From assembly GCA_950295325.1 (NCBI GenBank), contig OX485803.1, forward strand, positions 64,803,554-64,867,553: a stretch of 64,000 nucleotides of DNA, in the 5' to 3' direction. This document shows, piece after piece, positions 48,295-59,519 of this stretch. The stretch comes from Polytrichum commune (taxonomy: Eukaryota > Streptophyta > Polytrichopsida > Polytrichales > Polytrichaceae). Positions within the stretch are counted from its first letter, which is position 1, and each line of letters begins with the position of its first letter. A program made the position numbers and the translations under genes. The notes under the pieces were generated by a model, which was not told where the DNA came from, did not search any database, and was given only the letters and a program-made list of their open reading frames with translations.

Positions 48295-48783
48295 GGGCCA
48301 CTTCACACACGAGACCGAGTGTCCATGACCATTACACATCAAGCACTCTCATTGATGGAAAAGACAGTCCGGTCAAGTTCGCTTCCCTTGAGGGACCAAC
48401 AAAGTATGTGAATTCAAGATGGATGCAAAGTCCACATGGATTCCTACATGGCATTAGATGAATCATGTTTCATGATCACCTGGACCATTTTCAAAACCCC
48501 CTTCTTAGAGGCAAACCTAACACAAAACCTGGAGACCATGGCACTCCGAACGCTCACAACCATTGATTTATTCTACGTGCGTGAGGACCCGCAAGAATAA
48601 AAAAATGCATTGAAATAGCATTTGGTTGAGAGCCCGGTCACATATGACTTCACACTACACTTGAGGGTCCGTGACGACACTAAATGATTTTGGAGGTGTA
48701 TAATTAGGACGGCCTTTGGACACTTTCTTTGGGGCTCCCACAATTTCATGGTCACGGCTCTTGGCTTGTGTGTAAAGTGGCCC
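48295..48783. mobile_element. Tourist-like MITE, family A copy 5
   Basis: 489 bases, almost the length of copy 1 and in the same orientation. Ends GGGCCACTTCACACACGAGA and GGGCCACTTTACACACAAGC. The flanking triplets TGA and TTT do not match. Confidence 0.85.
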
Positions 48784-49179
48784 TTTGTGTTGGGGAGGTA
48801 ATTAATAATAAGGATGGTTTCAGAGTACAAAAGGACCAGATATATTCTATGAGGATCGCATCCTTGTTGCAGCTTTTCTCACATTTCATGCATTCAAACA
48901 GGGCGTGTGGCACATCTTTAATGGGCCACAAAAATTGACCATAAAGGAGCACACCCAGCTCAGTACAATGTCCCACTACAATAAAGTCGCTGATGCAAAT
49001 GCCAAGGAGGGCATTCATGTTGTATTTGAAACAAGCAGGCTTCAAATTAAACCACGTTTTACCAAAATGTCATTCAAAAATTCCAAAAGTTCATTTTTAC
49101 AACACATGTATCGGTAACAAACACCAACACACGCTAACACACACCACATCACTAGCATAGCATTAATCAGCAGTTTAAG
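48784..49179. other. Non-genic stretch
   Basis: No gene recognised. Confidence 0.35.
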
Positions 49180-49345
49180 ATAGATAGGTAGATAGAAACC
49201 CCAACCCCTTTCAAGCAAGGGGCCAGCGTGAATAAAGTGTCCGTTCGTAATGCCAATGACCCGATGCCCACTGGACAAGGGGACATTGGGACAAATACTA
49301 CTCTCCCCTTTCGAGGATGAAGACTATAGTGACACACTATACAAC
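49180..49345 (-). repeat. Near-identical inverted repeat, left copy
   Basis: Matches 53779-53935 in reverse complement with only a handful of differences over about 160 bases. Landmarks are CAACCCCTTTCAAGCAAGGG, GTGTCCGTTCGTAATGCC, ACCCGATGCCCACTGGACAA and ATAGTGACACACTATAC. Part of the last segment recurs at about 59925-59945. It could be one end of an element or a small dispersed repeat. Confidence 0.8.
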
Positions 49346-51820
49346 AGTTTAACATTGTATGTGTTTTCAATTCAAGTGTATTGGTTGTGTATCTATAGAG
49401 AGAAAGAGACCTAATGAAGGGTGGTGTGTACAATGGGCCACAATTTGGTAGCCAACCAAAGCGGTCACATATGGTGGCAGTAACTTGCTCTTGAAGTGGA
49501 GTCCAATTGCAAGTGAATGTTGATGTAAAGTGGTCTCTAGAATGAGCCAAAGTTTTGGTCGGACAAGCAAGAATATTTCGGTCACGTGTGCAATATAATA
49601 ATAGGGCATAGCATTCTTGCGACTAGTCGTTTGTTTTTTGGGGAATGAAAACATGTTGGAAGAAAGGAGGTGGCAACCCTGCCATAAACCTCCCACGCAA
49701 ATATCATGCCATGTTGTTCACGCCAATCCCACATTCATGCTCGATGTGGGAGATAAGGTGTCCCCGAGGCAACCCCCCAGGGTTATGTTGACCAAATACT
49801 TGGATCCACATGTGCATGAATGTTTGTTGGTTTTGTGTATGTGTACCTCACTTTCCTTGTCGACATGTATGCAGGTACTGTAGAGGGCTCTCTATTTCAT
49901 CTTTCCATGTGCCAACTGTAGTTTCCGTATGGGATGCAAGTGGGTGTCGGTGAATGTGAACATGGCACATGTTAAAAATTGAAGGGGAAAATAAATATTT
50001 TGTGTCGAAATAGAGAGCCCTCTATGGTGTGGTATGGTATGGTATGTATGTATGTATGTGGATCCCAAAATAGAAGACTAATATCTTTGTGTTATTGATT
50101 GAAAGACTCCTCTTATCAGACACCAATGTGTCATTTCCAAATACTCCAAGATGTAATTGAAATTATTATTTTTTGCATTCTCTCTCTCTCTCTCTCCTCG
50201 TTGTGGCCATAAGATAAGTGACAATGAGGTGAGGATCCAAAAAGAGTTTGCCAATAACCTATGCTTGGCTTTCATACATAAACTAAGGGTTCAAATTCCT
50301 TGGACCCAAATACATACTCGCGGGTGCAAGCTCACAGAGGCTTCATATTGTTATTAACTACACAAGCATTGGGCACTATGTTTACTAAACATCCCATAAA
50401 TCTAGGTGGTTTGTTTTGTATTGCAAACTATAATTTTCCTTATTTGGGAGAGTGTTTTTTTTGTAGGACTTGTAGGACTTGTAGCTCACATCAGATTAAT
50501 TTTTTTTTTTAATTTTTTAGTGAATTCTTTGGGAGGAGCTATGTTTATGTGTGTTCTATCATATATACAAAAATACAAGTAAAAATAAAAATTTCTTCGA
50601 GTTGTAAATCCTCACTTTGTAGACATGAAATCTTGTAAGTGTTTACATAGTTCCATGACCTCCATGCACTTTTCCATTGTGACATCGATGATTTAGAGAT
50701 TTGAATGGCTCATTTGTGGAAAGTAGGCACTTGCTTTTGTCATGGTTGGATGGAATGCAAAACCACTAGAATTAGTATGCATAATGTTTTGAAGTGGAGA
50801 CGTTGTTGTAGAGGTTGGAACAAGGGAATCATGGGACGGGGGATATTTATTTGGGATGTTGTGGAGGGAGAAATTAATGAAGTTGGAATACCACTAAAGG
50901 AGGGGAGAATGAACCACTAAATAAGTGTTGGACGTACTTTTAAAATGATTATGGGCCTAGTACACATCTCTTTTGTCAAATGATTTAGCTAGAGAAAATG
51001 GTAAGGAGGCAAAGGAGAAAACATACCAGGGTGAAAGTGGATTTTCCCCAACCACATGGTTCAAGTGCAAACTCATGATTCCACTATAATATGTAGGGTA
51101 TTTAGTGTCACCAACTACATGGTATAAATGATATCCAAATGTCTTCTATTTTTTCATGGAGCCTTCTATTATTGTACAAGACTACTGATGAAACATCTCA
51201 TTAAAATACCTCCAAAAATGCACCCACAAATAGATGGTTATATTTACTCTAAATGCATATTTTATAGCCATATATATTTAAAGATAATAAAATTTAGAAT
51301 GTGTAATTTTGAAGAGCAACGTATGTTTCTTAATGCCGTTTAAAAAAGAAAAAAGAAAAAAATTGAAATTCAATATGCATTTTTTATTCTTCTGTTGTTG
51401 AACCTTCACAAGGTACCTCAATGGCCCAGTGTACCATGGATGCATCTACTCATTATCCACAACTTGGCTATTCGTGCAACCACTTGACACTTGGCATTAA
51501 TGTGCTTACGATATTGGCATTAGCAGGTCCTTGATACCATGAGGTCTATGCCCATGTTACACAATGATGAACAAGTTGATTATAGGTGTAAACATACTAT
51601 ATTTTTTCTTGCCTACTGAAATGTTAAAAACTATCATCTCAAGTAGTCTGATGTGCTACACTACATGTAATACCTTAGAATACCATTCACATCAAATTGT
51701 TACTTATATTGACAAATAATCTCATGTTGACAACTAGCAAACCTGATTTTTCTAGGCCTCTAAACAATCCTTCACAAAAAGTGTATGTGACCTTGATTAC
51801 CACAAACAATGTAAACCTTC
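49346..51820. other. Non-genic stretch
   Basis: No supported gene. A (GTAT)n run lies at about 50027-50059, a (CT)9 run at about 50180-50197, and a lone GGTATTTAGTGTCACC, like a MITE end, at about 51099-51114. Confidence 0.35.
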
Positions 51821-52024
51821 TATGGTATTTAGTGTCACTTACTATTTGGAATTACTCAATGCAATAACTTTTTATTCAAGAGTCTAATTTTTACCAACAA
51901 AAGTTGAATAGGTTGTTTGGACATTATAGAACATAAAAAAACATTGCTTGGTAGAATGTTACATTCTTAATAAACAGTTATAGCATTACATTACCCCAAA
52001 TAGTAAGTGACACTAAAAACCATA
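51821..52024. mobile_element. MITE, TATGGTATTTAGTGTCAC-ended family, copy 2
   Basis: Ends TATGGTATTTAGTGTCACTT and (other strand) TATGGTTTTTAGTGTCACTT pair through ACTATTTGG. The interior holds GGTTGTTTGGACATTATAGA, shared in reverse with the copy at 33180. The pairing may extend outward, since AAACAATGTA occurs on both sides (51804-51813 and 52023-52032). Confidence 0.8.
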
Positions 52025-52122
52025 AACAATGTAGTGCAAACAAGAAGGTTGTCCTCGTGAACAAGGTTGGTTACTCTTTCACATTTATGCAAACAAAGGC
52101 CTTCCATTTCTCAAGCATCTAA

Positions 52123-52502
52123 GGGCCGGTTCACATGAGGTCCCAAGTCCCACCCATGTCAACAATTGAAGACAAAGTCCCAACTTTTGAGCCCCAATAA
52201 ATAATTAAAAAATATATTTATATCCATTAAACTCATATCTTGATTAGTTTATGCAAAAAAATCTCAAAACTTGTGTTGAGAGTTGGATCAAGCGAACAAC
52301 TAGACCCAACTCTCAACACAAGTCTTGAGTCTCGTTCCCAAAGTGTTGCCATGTAGACATCCATGCCATACTTGAGACTTAGGACTTGGGACCTTGTGTG
52401 AAGTGGTAAGTCCCAACTTCCATGCTCTCAACGGTTGAGACTACACATATTGACCTAAAGTGAATTGGGATTTAGGACTTGGGACCATGTGTGAGTCGAC
52501 CC
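52123..52502. mobile_element. Tourist-like MITE, family B copy 2
   Basis: 380 bases. Left end GGGCCGGTTCACATGAGGTC; right end (other strand) GGGTCGACTCACACATGGTC. Flanks are TAA (52120-52122) and TAC (52503-52505). The interior shares GTCCCAACTTTTGAGCC and CAACTCTCAACAC with copy 1. Confidence 0.8.
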
Positions 52503-53778
52503 TACAAGTTATGTGGACTACCATACTTGACGACCTTCTTCCATCTCTCAAGCATCTAAATATTACAATGACAAGGACATTTGTGTTGCTCGTTGCAGAC
52601 AACTAACATACATGGTGCTAAAACCAACACCCCACCCAAACCCAACACCTATAAACATCTCCCAATCACCAACACTCTACAATACTGCCTTAAATTGTTC
52701 CACATGGTGTAAGAGTGCCCTGGGCCCACATAGTGACGGTTTTAGGTGCCATTAGTGACACCACCTCATACCCGCCTACACTACCTTCATCTAGGCTAGA
52801 TAACATGCTCCAGTATGTCTCAGGTCGGTTCATGGTAGGTTTAAGGTGGCTTGTCGGTGCCTATTCTAGTCATTCTTTTCACGGGGGAAAATTGTTTTAG
52901 CCATTCAATTCACAAACCCGAGGAGGTAGGCCCACAAAGCACAAATGGGGTCAGTTATGGCCAAAAAGGGGGTCGGTTCTAGGCATAAAGGGGGTTGGTA
53001 CCCGGGATGCAAAGTGAGGGTTTTGCACCTGAACCAAGCGGGATCATGAAGGTGGCCATGTGACTTTGCGCAATGTTACTAGTTAGGCTTTGATCTAGCT
53101 TGGGTCCAATACCCAACCCAACTACGTTGTGTTGGTTCCAGGCAACGAAGTTGGAAGTCCTCATCATATGCACGGTCGTCATACACATGGCCCGGGGACT
53201 CATTGGTTTAAGATAGCTAGTGGACCTGACTTTGAATATTCATCAAACATTCAATCGAGGCTTCTTCTTTTCCTTTCTCTCTTTATACCTATGTTTAACC
53301 CAAAAGCTTATATGATTTACTTATTTTAGTTAATGTCAACCACATAGCCATAGCTTAAAGTGATGGTTTAAACACCCTCTACCTTATCCACATGTGCGTT
53401 CAAATTTCACCTGCAAGTGGAGCTTCCTTTTCGTGCTTCAAGATATTTTTTTGTGATCCATGGCAGATTTGCCATTTAGAAAGGTAGCATGTACTCAAGC
53501 TGTATCTAACTTATCCCTTGAAAGGTGACAATGTGAGGGCGAATAAAGCAGCGGGGACAGAGGCACTAGAATACTAGAGAGAGTACCCGATTGGACTCCT
53601 TAGTAGATAAGTTGCAAACATTTGATGAAAAAGCTCCATTCCGGCTTTCCTCCATTTTGGGTTGTGTAGTTCCAAAACTCTCCACTGTCCGAGGGAGGGA
53701 GTGGGAATCACCGGATACAAGCCCTTTGGGGGATACCATGTCCGGTATCTTCAGGGCACTAGTGGCTAGCTAGGAACT
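52503..53778. other. Non-genic stretch
   Basis: No supported gene. 53515-53770 is GC-richer and purine-rich with a 60-codon frame of no known type. Confidence 0.35.
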
Positions 53779-53935
53779 TGTATAGTGTGTCACCATAGTG
53801 TCCATCCTCGAAAGGGGAGAGTAGTATTTGTCCCAATGTCCCCTTGTCTAGTGGGCATCGGGTCATTGGCATTACGAACGGACACTTTATTCACGCCGGC
53901 CCCTTGCTTGAAAGGGGTTGGAGTTTCTATCTATC
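53779..53935 (+). repeat. Near-identical inverted repeat, right copy
   Basis: Reverse-complement partner of 49180-49345. It ends in TTTCTATCTATC, directly against the first unit of the 68-base array. Confidence 0.8.
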
Positions 53936-55180
53936 ATCTTTAAAGATTTCGATGGAGTTTACTGGAGGTCATTTGTTCTTCTAGTCGATTTCACATTAGT
54001 ATCATCTATAAAGATTCTAATGCAATCCATTGGAGGTCATTTGTTCTTCTAGTTGATTTCACATTAGGATCATCTGTAAAGATTCTAATGCAATCCATTG
54101 GAGGTCATTTGTTCTTCTAGTCGATTTCACATCAGTATCATCTATAAAGATTCTAATGCAATCCATTGGAGGTCATTTGTTCTTCTAGTTGATTTTACAT
54201 TAGTATCATCTGTAAAGATTCCGATGCAGTGTACTAGAGGTCAATTGTTCTTCTAGTTGATTTCACATTAGTATCATCTGTAAAGATTCTAATGCAATCC
54301 ATTGGAGGTCATTTGTTCTTCGGGTTGATTTCACATTAGTATCATTTGTAAAGATTCTAATGCAATCCATTGGAGGTCATTTGTTCTTCGAGTTGATTTC
54401 ACATTAGTATCATCTGTAAAGATTCTAATGCAATCCATCGGAGGTCATTTGTTCTTCAAGTTGATTTCACATTAGTATCATTTGTAAAGATTCTAATGTA
54501 ATGCATTGGAGGTCATTGTTCTTCGAGTTGATTTCACATTAGTATCATCTGTAAAGATTCTAATGCAATCCATTGGAGGTCAATTGTTCTTCTAGTTGAT
54601 TTCACATTAGTATCATCTGTAAAGATTCTAATGAAATCCATTGGAGGTCATGTGTTCTTCGAGTTGATTTCACATTAGTATCATCTATAAAGATTCTAAT
54701 GCAATCCATTGGAGGTCATTTGTTCTTCGAGTTGATTCCACATTAGTATCAACTTTAAAGATTATGATGTAGTCTATTGGAGGTCATTTGTTCTTTGAGT
54801 TGATTTCACATTAGTAATGCAATCCATTGGAGGTCATTTGTTCTTCGAGTCGATTTCACATTAGTATCAACTTTAAAGATTCCAATGCAGTCAACCAGAG
54901 GTCATTTGTTTTTTCTAGTTGGTTTCACATTAGTGTCATCTTTAAAGATTCCAATGCAATCTACTAGAGGTCATTTGTTCTTCTAGTTGATTTCACATTA
55001 GTATCAACTTTAGAGATTACAATGCAATCTATTGAAGGTCATTTGTTCTTCTAGTTGATTTCACACTAGTATCATCTTTAAAGATTCCAATGCAGTCCAC
55101 TGGATGTCATTTGTTCTTCGAATTGATTTCACATTAGTATGAACTTTAAAAATTCCAGTGCAATCCATTGGAGGTCATTT
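53934..55180 (+). repeat. Tandem array of 68-base units (about 18-19 copies)
   Basis: The unit reads GATTCTAATGCAATCCATTG, GAGGTCATTTGTTCTTCTAG, TTGATTTCACATTAGTATCA and TCTGTAAA. The period is exactly 68 between neighbours (for example 54013 and 54081). One unit near 54785-54830 lacks about 20 bases. Central units are the most alike and both ends are more diverged, as expected under unequal exchange. 68 is not a multiple of three, and no long frame runs through. Confidence 0.97.
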
Positions 55181-55199
55181 GAGATGAATTGGTAACAAG

Positions 55200-55450
55200 C
55201 TTAAGTTCTAGGAGGTCAAGTTTCTATGTTGGATGTATGAGAGGTACACTCGTATATGATGATTCCTCTCCCCTGTATATGAGCGGGTTTTGGAGGCTAC
55301 GTCTGTGACATCTATGTAAACTTATCTATCATGGATGAATGGGCTCTAGTAAGAACTAGTCCCTTATAAGGTTGAGACGGTTTCGTTTCAACTTGACCCT
55401 AATAGACTATTGTAGGTATTCAATCTTATTCGGTAAATTGGTACATTTGC
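55200..55450 (+). repeat. Dispersed copy of the 255-base array unit with shared flank
   Basis: Contains CATCTATGTAAACTTATCTA, TCATGGATGAATGGGCTCTA and CCTTATAAGGTTGAGACGG. The preceding GAGAGGTACACTCGTATATG also occurs in similar form at about 39190-39212, near the other copy at 39425. Confidence 0.65.
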
Positions 55451-55477
55451 ACAAACATGTTTCTAAGTATTCGCAAA

Positions 55478-55591
55478 AAAAAAAAAAAAAAAAGAAGAAG
55501 AAGAAGAAGAAGAAGAAGAAGAAAGATCCAAATCTTAGGGTTGTCACGCCTCATCACTCCCAAGGGAAAAGAGGGGGGGGGGGGGGGGGGG
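55478..55591. repeat. Poly-A/(GAA)n and G19 tracts
   Basis: A run of A, then about ten GAA units (to about 55523), then G19 at 55573-55591. Open frames over it are low complexity on both strands. Confidence 0.95.
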
Positions 55592-56115
55592 TAAAACCTA
55601 TAAACTTTGATCTTGGCACGAGAATTCCTCAACAACAAAATCTATGAAGAAATATCACTTTGGTCCGTTTTGGTGACAGTCAACTTGAAGATGCGTTTAT
55701 TTCAACCATCCCAAAGCATCAAAGCCTTTGTCATGAACTCCACGTGTTTCCTTTCCTAGAATCTCATAAACGCCAACTAAGTTATCGACGATGGAGGATG
55801 ATGTAGAGTCTCCAACATTTCACCTACCTATATATGGTAGATTTATAAGATTGTTCTTGCCACATTTTTATTTGCTTACAACCAAGATTTTTGGTTGCAA
55901 ATCGTCTAACTTTCGAAGGTGGTTTTTGCTAACCAAGACTGCATCTAGTGTATCTAAACCTCCTAGCCACCTACGGTGGAGTTATGGGATTGTTTCGGCA
56001 ACGTGTCTTTTGCCTATCAAGTAAGTTTGACATATGTTTTGGAGGTGAGTTTTGCAAATCGTGTCCCGATTTGGCAATTTTAATTTTCTATCATCCTGAG
56101 GTGTTGTTTTTGGTA
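55592..56115. other. Non-genic stretch
   Basis: No supported gene. ACCAAGATTTTTGGTTGCAA and a related AACCAAGACTGC occur at about 55879-55940. Confidence 0.3.
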
Positions 56116-56127
56116 CATTCCAATTAT

Positions 56128-56396
56128 ATAAGTAAATAAATAACCAACGTCGGGCAATTTGATGTGAATTTGAGCCCGTTGGCCCTACCAAGTTCAAGAA
56201 TCCTCTTGGTGAAGGGCGGGGTTTACTGCCCACCTAACAATGGGTGGGCTCTTGTCTTCCTACCTACCTACCTAATTTTTTTCCCATCAAGTAGAGAGTA
56301 GATTTCTCAGCGAGAATTGAACCGCCAACCACTCCATTCGGGAATGGGTACCTCTCCATTATCACCCAGTAGTTTAGGGTCATCTCAGACCATGTG
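56128..56396 (-). mobile_element. tRNA-derived SINE with LINE-type 3' tail, copy 1
   Basis: Read on the minus strand: head GAGATGACCCTAAACTACTG, B-box-like GCGGTTCAATTCTCG, end of head CTCTCTACTTGATGGG. The tail then carries AGAGCCCACCCATTG, GTGGGCAGTAAACCCCGCCC, GGGCCAACGGGCTCAAATTC and TTGCCCGACGTTGG. This tail matches the LINE 3' end at 33700-33860. Flanking direct repeats CATTCCAATTAT (56116-56127) and CATTCCAACTAT (56397-56408) differ by one base. Confidence 0.9.
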
Positions 56397-56551
56397 CATT
56401 CCAACTATTTGTAGTATGGCTACCATACGAGAATATAAGTCAAATCATCTCATTTCCAGAGGTTGTTCTTACAAATTGTCTCCATGTTGGCCTCTCTAAC
56501 CTACTATCAACCTATAATAGACTTTCGGGTCGTTCTACCTACTTTACCATC

Positions 56552-56718
56552 TATGGTATTTAGTGTCACTTATTATTTAGACTTACACAGTTCTATATCT
56601 TTTTGTTGACAATGTAAGTTGTAACCAAGTAAAGATGTTAGTGTTCTATATTGTCCAAACAACCAATTCATCTATTGTGGGTGAAAAATAAGATCTATAG
56701 TAAATAGTCATAACTATG
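56552..56718. mobile_element. MITE, TATGGTATTTAGTGTCAC-ended family, copy 3
   Basis: Left end TATGGTATTTAGTGTCACTT is intact. The right end (TAGTAAATAGTCATAACTATGG) is degenerate. The interior holds TATTGTCCAAACAACCAATT, as in copy 1. Confidence 0.6.
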
Positions 56719-57008
56719 GGTAGCATCTATTACTGGAACAAGAGTAAACTAGTTGTATGTGTTCATGAAGGATGGTTTAGCTTAGCTCTCTAGACTCCAA
56801 CACTACGTGCATGGTGGTCAAAGAGACTCGATACGGTAGACTCGCAAAAATTTAAATGCAGTCTAACAAAAGCGGTTGTTTGGAACATTGACATTGTTTT
56901 TTGCCCATGAAAACGGTTGCTTGATAAATCGAGGATGTATTAGATGATTACGAACAAAAATAATTTTGAAGAAACTAATAGGCAAGAAGGAAATGCCTCA
57001 AAAGAAGG

Positions 57009-57710
57009 GTGACCCCACCCGCCCTCCCGGGCATCTCTCTCTCTCTCTCCGTTTGTTTTCTAGAGCCTGTGTTCTGCAAAAGGCTTATTCGAAAGGACAT
57101 TAGCCAAAACTACAACAACAACAAAATTAACCAAGATGAATTCCCTAGGATGAGTTTGCTTCCAAGGATCTTGACAAACCCAATCCGCTTGGAGATGACA
57201 ACATTGATGAATGATGGATTGATTTCCGCTAAACTTAGCACATGGCCATATCCTAGCTTATGTCCGATGTACCGTAGGGTGTTGTATGGTTCACTACTTA
57301 GAATGACAAAAAGGGGATTTCTAGCATGGGATCCATCAAGGTCACAACTAATGGAATGGAATACGACACGTTGCACAATTCTTACCAAAACCAATTGTTT
57401 TGTGTTGAACTAGACAACACCTTCCAATACCTAACGGCCTCCGATAACAATCTTACCAAAACCAATTGTTTTGTGTTGAACTAGACAACACCTTCCAATA
57501 CCTAACGGCCTCCAATAACAATGTTCCTATTCGCGGATGCAATTCCCTCCCGATGTATTGTGCACATAAGTATAAATTTCCAATAACATCTTCAATGTCT
57601 CAAGAATACTTGTATCCCTTCAACATACCACCTCTAAATAGGTACTCGGGGTTTGTGGTTAGGATGAACAAAACATCGCCACAAGCACGGCTCGTCTCTA
57701 GGGGTTGAGG
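57009..57710 (+). other. Unidentified open-frame region with a 71-base tandem duplication
   Basis: A 134-codon frame (57009-57413) and an 80-codon frame (57466-57708) lie on the plus strand, with a 94-codon frame opposite. I recognise none. A near-perfect 71-base direct duplication (57380-57521, starting CTTACCAAAACCAATTG) shifts the reading frame. It could be a decayed transposon or host gene fragment. Confidence 0.3.
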
Positions 57711-58088
57711 TTTTCTATAATGTCAACTCGGACGCTAAATGCTCTTCCTTGTCTTCCCTAGCTACAAGGCTCCAAGAAATGGATGATGGGGAAGGACAAC
57801 CTTGAAGTCTCCACGTAAAGAGCATGTTTACATGTTATCAACGCATGGCCCTGTAACGGGATAGTGTTGGGTTTAGCCCGGGAGCTGGACCCACATGCAA
57901 GCCCAACCGCTATTGTACCATTGGTGGGGTCTAGAAAGTTCTTTTGGGTCGGAATAGTTTGGCTCTATTGCGGTCCAACTTTCAACTCCTCTATAAGAGA
58001 ATCAACTACCAACACCTCACAATCTTTGACCCACAAAAATCTCCGCTCCAACTATTGAAAGCCGTGTCACCGTGTGTATTGTAAGATA
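57711..58088. other. Non-genic stretch
   Basis: Nothing recognised. Confidence 0.3.
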
Positions 58089-58091
58089 TTA

Positions 58092-58380
58092 GGGATGGTT
58101 CGCACATGGTCCCAAGTCCTGTTCACACTCATGTTAGCAAGTCCCAACATGGAGGCAGAGTCCCAACTTTTGAGCATCAAGAAACTAGTTAAATATGGTT
58201 AATCATCATTAAAATTGGAATTATTTTATGCAAAACATTCACTGGACTTGTGTTGAGAGCTTTTTGCTCGACCCAACTAATACACAAGTCCCAAGCCCCA
58301 CCTCCAAAAAGTGTTGCCATGTAGGTGTCCATGTCATACTCGGGGACTTAGGACTTGAGAGACCCCGTGTAAATTGGCCC
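58092..58380. mobile_element. Tourist-like MITE, family B copy 3
   Basis: 289 bases. Left end GGGATGGTTCGCACATGGTC; right end (other strand) GGGCCAATTTACACGGGGTC. Flanks are TTA (58089-58091) and TTG (58381-58383). The interior shares CAAGTCCCAAGCCCCACCTC with copy 1. Confidence 0.8.
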
Positions 58381-58610
58381 TTGGTTCTAATCACGGGACC
58401 CACAATTTATGAAGCTTGTATAAAGTGAACATGTGGGACATATAGCGAGACCGCTCCCCTCTAAAATAATGTTACCTGATTTAGCACCCCTTTGTGTTCG
58501 GGTCCGGTGTACAACACGTGAATAACATGCCCTAAGCTTAGATGCATTCTCGGTTTCCAATCCTTATCTTCTTCTTCTCCTTCTTTTTTTAATCTTTTGT
58601 GACCCCAAAA

Positions 58611-58870
58611 AACAATGTTGAGATTAATAAGAGAGAACTCATCAATGAACAAGAACCCGTCCGTATCTTCATAAAAAAAAACGTAGTACACATATATTGA
58701 CATTACACAACTTTTTACAAACACGAACCCACCTACTCCAAGACATGCATTTTACCTCACCCTGCACCAAAAAGGCACTTGAGTACAATAGGACCAACAA
58801 CGGACTCAAATTCACGTCAAAATGCCCGACGTTGGTTTTTCTTTTCTTTTCTTTTCCTTTTTTCTTTTCT
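58611..58870 (+). pseudogene. 5'-truncated LINE 3' end
   Basis: Coding remnant LNKRELINEQEPV (about 58623-58661), then the 3' UTR with ACCTCACCCTGCACC, GACTCAAATTCACGTC and CCCGACGTTGGTTTTTC, ending in a (TTTTC)n-like tail to about 58870. Confidence 0.75.
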
Positions 58871-59118
58871 TTAGGTTTCGCAACACTTATCGGGCATCAC
58901 AACTTGGACACGCCCATTCCGTACTGTGTGTGCCATACTTAGCCCATTCTTTAGCCCATTCTTCAATCCTGTAGCATTTGTCCTGCTCTTTGTACATGAT
59001 GGATACTATGGCTGTGAGACTTGTTTCAAATTTTAAATGTCAACTACGGTCGACCCCCTTAATCATTCATCAACTTCAAAGTCACTCCCAATCAAGGAAC
59101 AACACACAATCATTATCA

Positions 59119-59366
59119 TTATTAATAATACCGATACTAATAATAAACAACGTCGGGCAATCTAACGTGAATTTGAGTCCGTTGGTCCTGTCCTGCTCAA
59201 AGATCCCCTTGATGCAAGGTGGGGTTTACTGCCTACCTTGCGGTGAGTGAGCTCTTGGTTTTTCCGTCAAGTAGAGAAAATTTCACAACCAGGAATTGAG
59301 TGCCAATCCCTCCATATGGGTTTGGGTACCTCTCCACTATCATCATGTAGTTTAGGGTCATCTCGG
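59119..59366 (-). mobile_element. tRNA-derived SINE with LINE-type 3' tail, copy 2
   Basis: Minus strand: head GAGATGACCCTAAACTACAT, GATAGTGGAGAGGTACCC, then CTCTACTTGACGGAA. The tail has GGCAGTAAACCCCACCTTGC, GGACCAACGGACTCAAATTC and TTGCCCGACGTTG. Perfect 10-base direct repeats ATCATTATCA flank it at 59109-59118 and 59367-59376. Confidence 0.9.
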
Positions 59367-59519
59367 ATCATTATCAATACAATCTATAGATGCATGGGGT
59401 TGTTGTTTTGACAACTTTGACAAGTTATATACATAAAAAGGGGCGCAACCCTTATCCTACTACGTCTTACCCTCTCGGTCAAGCCCTCACAACAACACTA
59501 AATCATCTTATTAGTGTGG

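Noticed and set aside
53934-55180. CRISPR-like array
   Set aside because: Units are contiguous 68-base repeats with no unique spacers, in a plant-type genome; it is a minisatellite.
55372-55647. Lys-rich frame on the plus strand and Leu/Phe-rich frame on the minus strand
   Set aside because: Produced by the poly-A/GAA tract and the G19 run.
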